Shown: positions 18,088 through 26,914, counted from the first letter of the stretch. The stretch: DNA of 64,000 bases from Prolixibacteraceae bacterium JC049 (GCA_023369685.1 SACZ01000002.1:868001-932000); one strand, 5' to 3'. Notes: generated by a model not told the origin, from the sequence alone. Program-made: numbers and translations.

Positions 18088-18984
18088 TTAAACCGATTCA
18101 CAATGCTGTTTCAGCCATTTCCGAAATGCATGCGACTTCAGTCTACTTACCGTAATCTGATCGGGTATGTGTCTGTTTTCACATAAATGAATAGAGAGTT
18201 TACCGTTTTCAGCAGAGCTAATTTGTCGAACACATTCTGTCGTAATGATGAACTGTCGGTTGGCTCTGAAGAAATGATCGGTAGGAAGTTTTCGGTATAA
18301 TCGTTCTAATGAATCGTCGATGATAATAGGGTTGCCACTGTGAGGTAATAGGTAGCTGATTTTTTGGTTGGAATAAAAGCACAACACTTCGTCGTGATGG
18401 AACAGTTGATGTTTCTGACCAATGGAAACAAGTAGCGATTTGTCGGTCTTCACTTCAGTTTCCACAGGCATTTCGTCATCCGATGAAGTGTCAACATCAA
18501 TATTTTCAGGTGTTTCTGAAATGTACTCCTTCGGAGGAGGCATTTCCAGTACTTTCACAGTAAGAATAATGCTGTCGATATGAGTAACCTCTACTTTAGC
18601 ATTTCGTGGAATATCATTTCCGTCTTCAGAAATGGCTTGCCATGTATCTCCATCGATAATTACATGGCCATATTCTTTGTTGGATTCTATGGCATCACAG
18701 ATTTTTCCATGGCGACCAATCATTCCAAAAACATTGGTGCGAACCTCTTTTTCTGTTTTCCAGGCATAGTTTACCATAAGTGGTTTTATTCCTAAAAAGC
18801 CGATTAGGATACCAGCTATAAGTAGAACCAACTGAACAACTATGGGAGCATGCAAAAGTGCTCCCAGAAATGCCAGGAAACATCCACAGCCAATGCTGGC
18901 CATCACAAATGAGGGAATAAAAATCTCAAGTAATAAAAATGCAATTGATGCAATAATCCAATAATGCCAAATTTCAAATTCCAT
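18088..18984 (-). CDS. NfeD-LytTR fusion: membrane-anchored putative transcription regulator
   Basis: A 298-aa protein made of two families. Residues 1-146 are a full NfeD protein: MEFEIWHYWIIAS, membrane helices to about 70, then the OB-fold with MIGRHGKICDAI and GHVIIDGDTWQA. An acidic linker (about 147-180) follows. Residues about 190-295 form a LytTR DNA-binding domain: HDEVLCFYSNQKIS, DDSLERLYRKLP, DHFFRANRQFII, and ITVSRLKSHAFRKWL. The NfeD part is a close relative of the adjacent 147-aa NfeD. The frame is uninterrupted, so it is not a sequencing merge. BtpA ends 7 bp upstream, so these are cotranscribed. Both domain calls are firm; a role as a membrane-bound sensor-regulator is inference. 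Confidence 0.9.
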   Translation of the reverse strand: MEFEIWHYWIIASIAFLLLEIFIPSFVMASIGCGCFLAFLGALLHAPIVVQLVLLIAGILIGFLGIKPLMVNYAWKTEKEVRTNVFGMIGRHGKICDAIESNKEYGHVIIDGDTWQAISEDGNDIPRNAKVEVTHIDSIILTVKVLEMPPPKEYISETPENIDVDTSSDDEMPVETEVKTDKSLLVSIGQKHQLFHHDEVLCFYSNQKISYLLPHSGNPIIIDDSLERLYRKLPTDHFFRANRQFIITTECVRQISSAENGKLSIHLCENRHIPDQITVSRLKSHAFRKWLKQHCESV

Positions 18985-18991
18985 GCTTAAA

Positions 18992-19795
18992 TCATAAATT
19001 GTTTAGGTGTGCCACTTTTTGTATTAGTTCGTTTAGTCGTTTGGGGCAAATGGCGTTGTACCAAATGCCATCCTCTTTTATGGATGAACCAATAATAAAT
19101 GCATCGGCAAAAGGCCAATAGGTTTCTATGTTGTTTGCATTAATTCCCGAGCCAATTAAAATTGGGAGCTGAGTTGTTTTATTAGCTTGTTCCACTTGAG
19201 CATGATCGGCCTCTTTCCCGGTTGACGATCCGGTGATAATAATGCCATCGCTCTTGAAAAAAGAAGCAGCCTCTATCCAATCGGTCAATTGTAGGTCGGC
19301 AGTCATTTGGTGCGATGAATGTTTTTTCATGATATCGGTAAACACTTGAATATGGTCTGCGCCAATTTGCTTTCTGTAACGAAGCAATTCTCCGGCGTCG
19401 CTATTCATCCACCCTTCGTCGGCCATGTGACCAAAAACAAATCCTTCGGCACGAATAAAATCCAACCCACTAGCCAATGCAATGGCCAAGGCAGCTTTAT
19501 TGGCTCCGGCAAGTACTTGTATGCCCACAGGAACTTTTACGTGTTGTTTTATGTTGGTAGCAACGGCGCTAAGAATAGCCACAACTTCTGGTCCCACCTC
19601 GCGATTGAGATAAGGAATGTCGTGCATGTTTTCTATTAAAATGGCATTAAAACCTGCTTCTTCATACTGTTTCGCTTCGGCAACAGCTTTTTCGATAATA
19701 GCAGCTGGGTTACCACTATAATTTGGAGTTCCGGGTGATGCAGATGTGTGCACCATGCCAATAATAGTTTTCCGACCGTTTTTGAGATTGATCAT
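18992..19795 (-). CDS. BtpA/SgcQ family TIM-barrel protein
   Basis: A 267-aa protein. Family motifs: GMVHTSASPGTPNYSG at the N-terminus, AILIENMHDIPYL, VGIQVLAGANKAALAIALA, FIRAEGFVFGHMADEGW, and ILIGSGINANNIETYWPFAD near the C-terminus. The family is named for cyanobacterial photosystem I biogenesis but is widespread in non-photosynthetic bacteria, where its function is unknown. Start at 19795 (MINLKNGRKT); an upstream ATG at 19828 is less likely. A near-consensus TATCTTTA lies on the minus strand at 19814-19821 and may be the promoter for BtpA and the NfeD-LytTR gene. Confidence 0.88.
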   Translation of the reverse strand: MINLKNGRKTIIGMVHTSASPGTPNYSGNPAAIIEKAVAEAKQYEEAGFNAILIENMHDIPYLNREVGPEVVAILSAVATNIKQHVKVPVGIQVLAGANKAALAIALASGLDFIRAEGFVFGHMADEGWMNSDAGELLRYRKQIGADHIQVFTDIMKKHSSHQMTADLQLTDWIEAASFFKSDGIIITGSSTGKEADHAQVEQANKTTQLPILIGSGINANNIETYWPFADAFIIGSSIKEDGIWYNAICPKRLNELIQKVAHLNNL

Positions 19796-19893
19796 TTTTA
19801 GTTTATTTTGACTTAAAGATAAAAGCAATTTGCTGCTAATTCAATACGAAGAATAAAAAATAGACATAAAAACCGATAATTACCGCCTGAATA

Positions 19894-20721
19894 ATGATTG
19901 ATTTACATATGCATACCCAATTTTCGGATGGCAAAGATTGGCATACCGACCATATTGCCAGAGCTAAAGAATTGGGAATTCGGAAAATGGGAATAGCCGA
20001 CCATATCTGTTTAGAACCAGTAAAGTGGGCTGTTGATTCGGATCAAATAGCGAACATGACCAACCGCATGGTTGAATTGAAAAAGGAAAATTCGGATGAG
20101 TTCAATCTATTATTCGGAATTGAGGTCGATTATTTTCCCGGACGAGAGCAGGAGATTCAATCGATTATTGAGCTGATTCCTGTAGATTACGCCATAGGCT
20201 CTATCCATTTCTTGGGAGACTGGAATTACGATACCGACAAGAATGGATATGAAGACAAAGATATCGACGCGTTATATCATCACTATTTCGAGACTGTTCA
20301 GAAGGCGGCTCAGTCGGGGTTGTTCGATATTCTGGGGCATCTTGATTTAATTAAGAAGTTTCAGATATGGCCCAACTCAAATATGACTGAACTGTATAGG
20401 AAGACAGCTCAGGTAATAGCCGAAAACGATGTTGTTGTTGAGTTGAATACCAGTGGTATTGATCGTCCTTGTGGCGAATTTTTTCCCAATCGGGAGATTC
20501 TGGAACTTTTATGTGAGCATGGAGTGAAAGTTACTATGGGGTCGGATGCCCATCGAACAGAGCAGGTGGGACGTCACTTTCAGCGAGGGATTGAGCTTTT
20601 ACAGGAAATTGGTTTTAAGGAACTTTGTTATTTCGAGAAAAGAAAGCGTTACTCAATTGCTTTTAATGAGTTAAATTTACCGTGGACTAAAAAAGAGATG
20701 AATGAGACCAACTGCATTTAG
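19894..20721 (+). CDS. PHP-domain phosphoesterase (histidinol-phosphatase-like)
   Basis: A 275-aa PHP metal-dependent phosphatase. Metal-binding motifs in order: DLHMHTQFSDG, GIADHICLEP, GIEVDYFPG, IGSIHFLGDW, LGHLDLIKKF, and MGSDAHRTEQVGRHF. These match the HisK/YcdX-type PHP superfamily. No histidine-biosynthesis gene is nearby, so the substrate is open. It overlaps the following CPBP gene by 20 bp, indicating translational coupling. It is divergent from the BtpA gene. Confidence 0.9.
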   Translation: MIDLHMHTQFSDGKDWHTDHIARAKELGIRKMGIADHICLEPVKWAVDSDQIANMTNRMVELKKENSDEFNLLFGIEVDYFPGREQEIQSIIELIPVDYAIGSIHFLGDWNYDTDKNGYEDKDIDALYHHYFETVQKAAQSGLFDILGHLDLIKKFQIWPNSNMTELYRKTAQVIAENDVVVELNTSGIDRPCGEFFPNREILELLCEHGVKVTMGSDAHRTEQVGRHFQRGIELLQEIGFKELCYFEKRKRYSIAFNELNLPWTKKEMNETNCI

Positions 20722-21613
20722 AGATATGGGCTCGCTGAGCCAGCTACTGTTTACCTTTTTCATTATTCTGGGATCTACCATTGTCATTTCTGTTGTAGGA
20801 ATGTTGGCTGCTATTCCGTTTTTTGGAATGGAAGCTGTGTTGAATGGTTCAGCAATGAGTGACCCTGGAAATCCGGCAATGGTAGCATTGTTGAAATATT
20901 TACAGATACTTCAATCGTTTGGACTGTTTATTATTCCTCCATTTATTGCTGCGTACATTTTCAGTAGTAATAGTAAAGAATACCTGAAATTGTCAACTAT
21001 TCCGAAATGGCAATCGGTGGTTTTGGCATTTGGTGTTATCTGGGTTGCCAACCCAATAATTAACTATGTGGGTGAGCTGAATGCAGCTATGCAGTTGCCA
21101 GAAAGCCTTCAGGGAATTGAAAATTGGATGCGCCAGAAAGAAGATTTGGCCGCAGAAGTGACAAAGACACTTCTAGAGGTGGAAACTATTCCTGCTTTGC
21201 TGTTCAATGTATTTTTGATTGGAGTGTTGCCGGGAGTAGGAGAGGAATTGCTTTTTAGAGGCGTAATACAGCGCATATTTCATCGAATGACACGAAATAA
21301 GCATATTGCCATTTGGGTTACTGCTTTTGTCTTCAGTGCCCTTCATTTTCAATTCTACGGGTTCTTGCCTCGTTTGCTTTTAGGAGCATTGTTTGGTTAC
21401 CTGTTGGTATGGAGCAACTGTTTATGGCTTCCAATGCTAGCTCATTTCTTTAATAATAGCTTAGCGACAGTTATTTTTTATTTAAACCACAATGGTTTTA
21501 TCAACCTCGATTTCGAGAAAGTGGGATCAGATTCCATGCCAATGGTAATTGGTAGCTTGGTATTAACCACTATTGTGCTTCGATTGATTTATCGCATAGA
21601 ACATCGGGAATAA
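20702..21613 (+). CDS. CPBP-family intramembrane glutamic protease
   Basis: A 303-aa polytopic membrane protein. The CPBP (Abi/Rce1-type) catalytic motifs are present: PGVGEELLFRGVIQRIFHR with EExxxR, SALHFQFYGFLPR with the conserved histidine, and LAHFFNNSLATV. About eight hydrophobic helices. ATG 20702 lies inside the PHP gene; the residues FRDMGSLSQLL that follow it match the usual start of Bacteroidota members, so I prefer it over ATG 20726. Substrate unknown. Confidence 0.9.
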   Translation: MRPTAFRDMGSLSQLLFTFFIILGSTIVISVVGMLAAIPFFGMEAVLNGSAMSDPGNPAMVALLKYLQILQSFGLFIIPPFIAAYIFSSNSKEYLKLSTIPKWQSVVLAFGVIWVANPIINYVGELNAAMQLPESLQGIENWMRQKEDLAAEVTKTLLEVETIPALLFNVFLIGVLPGVGEELLFRGVIQRIFHRMTRNKHIAIWVTAFVFSALHFQFYGFLPRLLLGALFGYLLVWSNCLWLPMLAHFFNNSLATVIFYLNHNGFINLDFEKVGSDSMPMVIGSLVLTTIVLRLIYRIEHRE

Positions 21614-21630
21614 CTCGAGTTATATGTCAT

Positions 21631-21668
21631 AAAAAAACCTGTTCAGTTTCAATTGAACAGGTTTTTTT
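21631..21668. terminator. Bidirectional terminator between CPBP protease gene and frr
   Basis: A perfect 15-bp inverted repeat (21631-21645 with 21654-21668; ACCTGTTCA core) with A and T runs on both sides, between convergent genes. Confidence 0.9.
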
Positions 21669-21687
21669 GTGAAGTATCTTTTCTGAC

Positions 21688-22251
21688 TTATACAGTCATA
21701 ATCTCTTCTTCTTTCGCTTTAAGCAATGCATCGACTTGCTTGCTGTAGTCATTTGTCAAGTCCTGAACGCTTCCTTCAGCATCTTTCTGAACATCTTCCG
21801 AAAGACCATCTTTCAAAAGCTTCTTCAATGCATCGTTGGCATCTTTTCTAGCAGAACGAAGACTTACTTTGGCATTCTCGCCAACTTTTCCAACCTCTTT
21901 AGTTAATCCACGACGACGTTCCTCAGTTAAAGGAGGAATGCTTAAACGGATAATTTCACCGTTGTTGTCAGGGTTAAGGCCAAGATTCGAGTTGATAATT
22001 GCTTTTTCAATCTCTCCAATTAGCGATTTCTCCCATGGCTGAATTGCAATGGTTTTAGCATCAGGAGTAGAAATATTAGCTACTTGACTTAGTGGAGTAA
22101 CACTACCGTAGTAATCGACAGTAATATTGTCCAACATGCGAGTACTTGCCTTTCCTGCACGGATTGAAACTAACTCTTTATCAAGGTGCTCGATGGCTCC
22201 TGTCATCTTTTCTTTGCAATGATCTAATATAAAATCTACTTCTTCAGTCAT
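21688..22251 (-). CDS. frr: Ribosome recycling factor
   Basis: A 187-aa protein of standard RRF length. With EF-G it splits post-termination ribosomes. Recognisable segments: IRAGKASTRMLDNITVDYYG, IQPWEKSLIGEIEKAI, IRLSIPPLTEERRRGLTKE and the C-terminal helix with VQDLTNDYSKQVD. It is downstream of pyrH on the same strand with its own promoter. Confidence 0.97.
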   Translation of the reverse strand: MTEEVDFILDHCKEKMTGAIEHLDKELVSIRAGKASTRMLDNITVDYYGSVTPLSQVANISTPDAKTIAIQPWEKSLIGEIEKAIINSNLGLNPDNNGEIIRLSIPPLTEERRRGLTKEVGKVGENAKVSLRSARKDANDALKKLLKDGLSEDVQKDAEGSVQDLTNDYSKQVDALLKAKEEEIMTV

Positions 22252-22286
22252 AGCTTATTGATTTTCAGTGTTATTTCAGCTTCTAA

Positions 22287-22316
22287 CAAATTTAGAAAAA
22301 AATGGAACAATTCAAA
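22287..22316 (-). promoter_or_regulatory. Promoter of frr
   Basis: On the minus strand TTTG (22313-22316), 18 bp, then TAAATTTG (22287-22294), 36 bp upstream of the frr start codon. Confidence 0.55.
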
Positions 22317-22331
22317 ATAGCTAAATAGCAA

Positions 22332-23045
22332 TTAGTCGTTATGTACCAGTGTTCCAATGTTTTCTCCATTCATCACTTTTAGTAAATTTCCTGGAGTATC
22401 CATATCGAATACAATAATTGGCAGGTTATTTTCCTTGCACATAGTAGTGGCTGTAAGATCCATAATCTTCAGTCCACGCTGGTAAACCTCGTCGTAAGTA
22501 ATTTGGTCGAACTTAGTGGCTGTTGGATCTTTTTCCGGATCGGCAGTGTAAATTCCGTCAACGCGTGTTCCTTTCATCATTACATCTGCTTCAATCTCGA
22601 TTCCACGTAACGAAGAACCGGTGTCGGTAGTGAAATATGGATTTCCTGTTCCGGCAGAGAAAATGGTAACATAACCTGCTTCCAGTGCTTCAATGGCTTT
22701 AGGCTTGCTGTACATTTCGCCAACTGGTTCCATGCGAATTGCAGTTAATACCTTCGATTTTACGCCAGCTGCTTCCAATGCAGAGCTCAATGCCAAACTG
22801 TTGATAACTGTTGCCATCATTCCCATTTGGTCGCCTTTGTAACGGTCAAATCCTTTTGAGGCACCGCTTAAGCCACGGAAAATATTACCGCCACCAATAA
22901 CGATACCTACCTGAACGCCCATGTCGGCAATTTCTTTAATTTGTTCGGCATATTCGTTTAAGCGAGTAGGATCGATACCGTACTGCTGTGCTCCCATTAG
23001 CGATTCGCCGCTAAGCTTTAATAAAATGCGATTGTATTTGGCCAT
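22332..23045 (-). CDS. pyrH: UMP kinase
   Basis: A 237-aa hexameric bacterial UMP kinase that phosphorylates UMP in pyrimidine nucleotide synthesis. Motifs: ILLKLSGESLMG at the N-terminus, GIVIGGGNIFRG, DQMGMMATVINSLAL, FSAGTGNPYFTTDT, and GTRVDGIYTADPEKDP. Standard length. Part of the conserved rplM-rpsI-rpsB-tsf-pyrH-frr block. Confidence 0.97.
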   Translation of the reverse strand: MAKYNRILLKLSGESLMGAQQYGIDPTRLNEYAEQIKEIADMGVQVGIVIGGGNIFRGLSGASKGFDRYKGDQMGMMATVINSLALSSALEAAGVKSKVLTAIRMEPVGEMYSKPKAIEALEAGYVTIFSAGTGNPYFTTDTGSSLRGIEIEADVMMKGTRVDGIYTADPEKDPTATKFDQITYDEVYQRGLKIMDLTATTMCKENNLPIIVFDMDTPGNLLKVMNGENIGTLVHND

Positions 23046-23061
23046 TTCGATTTTTTATTGG

Positions 23062-23069
23062 CAAAAATA
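23062..23069 (-). promoter_or_regulatory. Promoter -7 element of pyrH
   Basis: TATTTTTG on the minus strand, 16 bp upstream of pyrH, fits TAnnTTTG. No convincing TTG at 19 bp. A terminator after tsf lies further upstream, so pyrH needs its own start. Confidence 0.45.
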
Positions 23070-23215
23070 ATAAATGCGTTTGTACTGGAACGACTATCGG
23101 ACAGCGATTTTTGTTTTTGCATTAAAATTATGCGGGGCTTTTGGGGGTGAATTTTCGTAGGAATGTTACAGATTCTAATGGTGAAAAGGTTGAAATAGAT
23201 AGGAAAAGGGCAAAA

Positions 23216-23245
23216 AAAAGAGCCTCCGTAATGGAAGCTCTTTTT
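23216..23245 (-). terminator. Terminator after tsf
   Basis: A 13-bp stem with one mismatch (AAAAAGAGC arm) and a T run on the minus strand, 20 bp beyond the tsf stop codon. Confidence 0.8.
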
Positions 23246-23265
23246 GAATTATGCTTTAAATTAGA

Positions 23266-24090
23266 TTATGCATCTAATGAAAAACGCTCGAATGCAGTAA
23301 CTGTAAGCTCAGCATCTACAGACTTCAAGTAATCGCGAACCGACTGCTTGTTTTCTTTGATGAAAGCTTGGTTAAGCAAAGTGATTTCTTTGAACCATTT
23401 GTTCAAAGCACCTTGAGCGATTTTGTCTAGCATTGCTTCTGGTTTTCCTTCCTGACGGAATTTTTCCTTTGCAATTTCTAGCTCTTTTTGTGCAGCTTCA
23501 GCAGGAACATTGTCTTTATCTACAGCGATAGGAGCCATAGCAGCAACTTGCATTGCAATGTCTTTTTCTACTTCAACAGCAGCCTCTTTGTTGAACCCAA
23601 CCAAAGTAGCTAATTTGTTTCCTGGGTGGATGTAAGCAACCAATCCTTCTGCGCTTAAACATGCGTAGTGTGACAAATCAAGTTTCTCACCGATAACACC
23701 TGTTTGCTCAGTAATGTGATCAGCAATAGTACGACCATCCATCTCCAATGCTTTCAATGCTTCCAAGTCAGCAGCTTTGTTTTCCAAAGCAGTAGCCAAA
23801 ATCTTTTGAGCGAAAGCAACGAAACCTTCATTCTTAGCAACGAAGTCAGTTTCGCAGTTTAATACTACTAATGCACCAAATTTGCCATCCTCAGTAGTCT
23901 TAGTCAATACTACTCCTTCTGAAGCTTCTCTTTCGGCACGCTTGCTTGCAATAGCTTTACCTTTTTCACGAATGATCTCTACCGCGCGGTCGAAATCACC
24001 TTCGGCTTCGGTAAGGGCTTTTTTACAGTCCATCATACCTGCGCCTGTTGCTTTACGCAACTTCATAACGTCAGCAGCTGAAATTGCCAT
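23266..24090 (-). CDS. tsf: Elongation factor Ts
   Basis: A 274-aa guanine-nucleotide exchange factor for EF-Tu. The N-terminal UBA-like domain carries VMKLRKATGAGMMDCKKAL. The signature FVALNCETDFVA-type segment is present as VLNCETDFVAKNEGF. The core dimerisation domain follows, and the C-terminus contains LLNQAFIKENKQSVRDYL. It lies 30 bp after rpsB and is cotranscribed with it. Confidence 0.97.
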   Translation of the reverse strand: MAISAADVMKLRKATGAGMMDCKKALTEAEGDFDRAVEIIREKGKAIASKRAEREASEGVVLTKTTEDGKFGALVVLNCETDFVAKNEGFVAFAQKILATALENKAADLEALKALEMDGRTIADHITEQTGVIGEKLDLSHYACLSAEGLVAYIHPGNKLATLVGFNKEAAVEVEKDIAMQVAAMAPIAVDKDNVPAEAAQKELEIAKEKFRQEGKPEAMLDKIAQGALNKWFKEITLLNQAFIKENKQSVRDYLKSVDAELTVTAFERFSLDA

Positions 24091-24120
24091 GTTATATTGT
24101 TTTTAAAGGTTGGGTAAATA

Positions 24121-24924
24121 TTATTTTTCTTCTGAAGTCTCTTCAGCTTTTGCCTCTTGAGCTGCAGATTTTTTCGATTCTTTAGCGCCTTTTTTAGCTG
24201 CTTCTTTTTCAGAAGCCTCTTTTTCGCGTTCGATCTTTCTTTCTGACAAACCTTCACGAATTGCTTCGCACATAGTCTTAACAACCAATTGAATTGATTG
24301 AGAAGCGTCGTCGTTTGCAGGAATTACGAAATCGATTTCCTGTGGGTTTGAGTTAGTATCAACCATACCGAATACAGGAATGTCAAGGCGTTTTGCTTCA
24401 CGAACAGCAATTTTCTCTTTCAATACGTCAACAACGAACAATGCAGCAGGAAGACGAGTTAGGTCAGAGATTGATCCTAATACTTTTTCCAATTTTGCAC
24501 GCTGACGAGTAATTTGAAGGCGTTCGCGTTTTGAAAGGTTGTTCCAGTTCTTCGCATCTTTCATCAACTTATCAATAGAGTTCATCTTCTTGATAGCTTT
24601 ACGAATAGTTGGGAAGTTAGTCAACATACCTCCTGGCCAACGTTCAGTAACGTATGGCATATTAACATCTTTTACGATGTCAGCTACGATATCTTTTGCT
24701 TGCTTTTTAGTAGCAACAAACATGATCTTGCGTCCCGATTTTGCAATCTGTTTAAGCGCTGCTGCTGCCTCATCGATTTTGATTACAGTTTTCTGTAGAT
24801 CGATGATGTGGATACCATTCTTCTCCATGAAGATATATGGAGCCATGTGTGGATTCCACTTTCTTTTCAGGTGACCAAAGTGTACACCTGCTTTCAACAA
24901 TTCTTCGAAATTTGTTCTAGGCAT
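24121..24924 (-). CDS. rpsB: Ribosomal protein S2
   Basis: A 267-aa small-subunit protein. It shows LLKAGVHFGHLKRKWNPHM, MLTNFPTIRKAIKKM, DTNSNPQEIDFVIPANDDA, and a Bacteroidota-style low-complexity K/E/A tail (about 230-267). Start at 24924 (MPRTNFEEL); an upstream ATG at 24963 would add 13 non-homologous residues. Confidence 0.97.
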   Translation of the reverse strand: MPRTNFEELLKAGVHFGHLKRKWNPHMAPYIFMEKNGIHIIDLQKTVIKIDEAAAALKQIAKSGRKIMFVATKKQAKDIVADIVKDVNMPYVTERWPGGMLTNFPTIRKAIKKMNSIDKLMKDAKNWNNLSKRERLQITRQRAKLEKVLGSISDLTRLPAALFVVDVLKEKIAVREAKRLDIPVFGMVDTNSNPQEIDFVIPANDDASQSIQLVVKTMCEAIREGLSERKIEREKEASEKEAAKKGAKESKKSAAQEAKAEETSEEK

Positions 24925-25040
24925 AATACTAGTTTGTTTACATTCTGTTATAGCAACCAACAAGTAGTTTCCCTCTGAGGAAAATCTCGTTAAGTTTAGA
25001 TACTAAACAAAATTCTGTTAAAAAATAAATCAAAAAACGA

Positions 25041-25427
25041 TTAACGTTTAGAGAACTGGAATCTCTTACGAGCTTTTGGTTGTCCTGGTTTCTTACGCTC
25101 AACCTCACGTGGGTCACGAGTAACGAATCCAGCAGCTCTTAATGCAGGCTTGCTCTCAGCGTCGATAATAATCAATGCTCTTGCAATAGCCAAACGTAAT
25201 GCTTCTGCTTGTCCTTTAAAACCACCACCGTCAAGGTTTACTTTGATGTCGTATTTTTCAGCAACATCTAGTAGGTTTAGTGGCTGTTTAACTACATACT
25301 GAAGAATTCCTGATGGAAAGTACTCAGTAAGATCTTTTTTGTTAATGGTAATGTTTCCTTTGCCTTCGCTAAGATATACGCGAGCTACGGCTGCTTTTCT
25401 TCTACCAATTGCGTTTACTACTTCCAT
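25041..25427 (-). CDS. rpsI: Ribosomal protein S9
   Basis: A 128-aa protein with NAIGRRKAAVARVYL at the N-terminus, VNLDGGGFKGQAEALRLA in the middle and the universal C-terminal KARKRFQFSKR that reaches the P-site tRNA. It starts 5 bp after rplM. Confidence 0.98.
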   Translation of the reverse strand: MEVVNAIGRRKAAVARVYLSEGKGNITINKKDLTEYFPSGILQYVVKQPLNLLDVAEKYDIKVNLDGGGFKGQAEALRLAIARALIIIDAESKPALRAAGFVTRDPREVERKKPGQPKARKRFQFSKR

Positions 25428-25432
25428 GCTGC

Positions 25433-25888
25433 TTATTTAATGGTGTTTAAATCAACAACTTTTGGCTTTTGAGCTTCGTGTTTGTGCTCAGCACCAACTA
25501 CTACGTGCAGATTTGTGAATAATTTTCTTCCTAGACGATTCTTAGGAAGCATACCTTTTACTGCTTTTTCAACAACTCTCTCTGGGTATTTCTCCATCAA
25601 TTCAGCTGGAGTTTGAAAACGCTGTCCACCTGGATATCCAGAGTAACGTACGTATTTCTTATCTGTCATTTTTTTTCCAGTAAGAAGTACTTTCTCAGCA
25701 TTAATCACAATTACATTGTCTCCGCAATCGACATGAGGAGTGTAGTTAGGCTTGTATTTGCCACGAATCATTTTCGCAACCTTACTAGCCAAACGACCCA
25801 AAACCATGTCAGTAGCATCAACTACTACCCACTCTTTGTTTACCGTTTCTTTATTGGCTGATACGGTTTTGTAACTTAAAGTATCCAC
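25433..25888 (-). CDS. rplM: Ribosomal protein L13
   Basis: A 151-aa large-subunit protein with WVVDATDMVLGRLASKVA, YTPHVDCGDNVIVINAEK, GYPGGQRFQTPAELMEKYP and AVKGMLPKNRLGRKLF. First gene of the ribosomal/translation block. A consensus promoter about 160 bp upstream gives it a long leader. Confidence 0.98.
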   Translation of the reverse strand: MDTLSYKTVSANKETVNKEWVVVDATDMVLGRLASKVAKMIRGKYKPNYTPHVDCGDNVIVINAEKVLLTGKKMTDKKYVRYSGYPGGQRFQTPAELMEKYPERVVEKAVKGMLPKNRLGRKLFTNLHVVVGAEHKHEAQKPKVVDLNTIK

Positions 25889-26443
25889 TTTCTTTACAAT
25901 TTAAGATAAAACAACATTTTTGCTCGTACTTGTATCTTTGAATTTTAGCTCAACCATTTAATAACTGCCAGGTCATAAGCATTTCTGCTTCAATGGTAAA
26001 GAACTTATTCGTCAGGATACAAGGACTGACAATAATCGGGACTGCAAAAGTATTTTCTTTTTTTCGATTATGCAAGCATTTATTTTGCTGAAACTAAATA
26101 TTTTGCCCAATGCCGGAAGGAACGTGAATTGAAACGAATTGAAACGGACGAAATAAACCATTTAATACAGAAAATAATCGACTATTTTGTGATAGGATCA
26201 AAGTTGTAGAATGTTTTAGCGTGCATAGAGTATGAAACACTTCCTGTTTAAGTATTGAAATGTTTATATGTATAAATGTAAAATTTATTTGAAGAGTTTT
26301 GTTTTATTCCGATTATTTGGTTCATTTGTAATATAAAAGCAATTGAATTAGAAACTTAATTTGCTTTTTTTAACATTCGTTCTTTAAACGTTTTATTGTT
26401 ATTGAGGTCAAAGAGGCAAATCACAATTTTAAATTTAGAAGTT
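25889..26443. other. Long gap between divergent rplM and a Spy-like gene
   Basis: No gene is seen. It contains the rplM leader (25889-26044) and promoter (26045-26075), then an AT-rich stretch with a short direct repeat (GAATTGAAAC twice at about 26127-26147). Nothing else recognised. Confidence 0.6.
26045..26075 (-). promoter_or_regulatory. Promoter of rplM-rpsI
   Basis: On the minus strand TTGC (26072-26075), 19 bp, then TACTTTTG (26045-26052). It matches the Bacteroidota consensus and the tRNA-Leu promoter of this window. The resulting leader of about 150 nt contains pairable segments and may bind L13. Confidence 0.7.
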
Positions 26444-26914
26444 ATGAAAACAAGATTTGCATTTTTGATTTTAATGGTTTTTGCAGTTATTACTGCAGGA
26501 GCACAGCCCAGAGGGAAGAAGCATAACGCGATGAAAGGGCAGAGAGTAAAACAGCATGAACGTCATATGATGATGAAGTTGAATCTTAGTGATGAGCAGA
26601 AAGAGTCGATGAAAGCGATTCGTTTAGAAGCTTACAAGGAATCGAAACCATTACGAGATCAACTACGTGAACTGAAAGCAAAGCAACAAACATTAACCAC
26701 TGCTGAAAAAGCCGATATGAAATCGATCGATAAGAATATCGATGCGATGAGTAAGGTGCAGAATAAGTTGGCAAAGCTAAGAGCTAGAAATCATCAGAAG
26801 ATACGTTCACTATTAACCGAAGAGCAGCGAATTAAATTTGACGAAAGAAAAGGTCATATGGCCAAAAGATACATTGCCAAGCATAAGAAAATGCGCGGTA
26901 ATAAAAGATCCTAG
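26444..26914 (+). CDS. Spy/CpxP-like periplasmic protein
   Basis: A 156-aa exported, highly basic helical protein. Signal peptide 1-20 (VFAVITAGAQ). The mature part is Lys/Arg/Met-rich, with a LTxxQ-type motif twice: LNLSDEQKESMKAI and LLTEEQRIKFDER. This is the layout of Spy/CpxP-like periplasmic chaperones and metal sensors. Start at ATG 26444, before the signal peptide; an upstream ATG at 26396 would add 16 residues that spoil it. Monocistronic with its own terminator. Function as a chaperone is inference from the family. Confidence 0.8.
   Translation: MKTRFAFLILMVFAVITAGAQPRGKKHNAMKGQRVKQHERHMMMKLNLSDEQKESMKAIRLEAYKESKPLRDQLRELKAKQQTLTTAEKADMKSIDKNIDAMSKVQNKLAKLRARNHQKIRSLLTEEQRIKFDERKGHMAKRYIAKHKKMRGNKRS

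Noticed and set aside
17529-18984. The two NfeD genes as one gene broken by a frameshift
   Set aside because: Each has its own MEFE[IV]WHYW start and complete NfeD domain, so they are paralogues.
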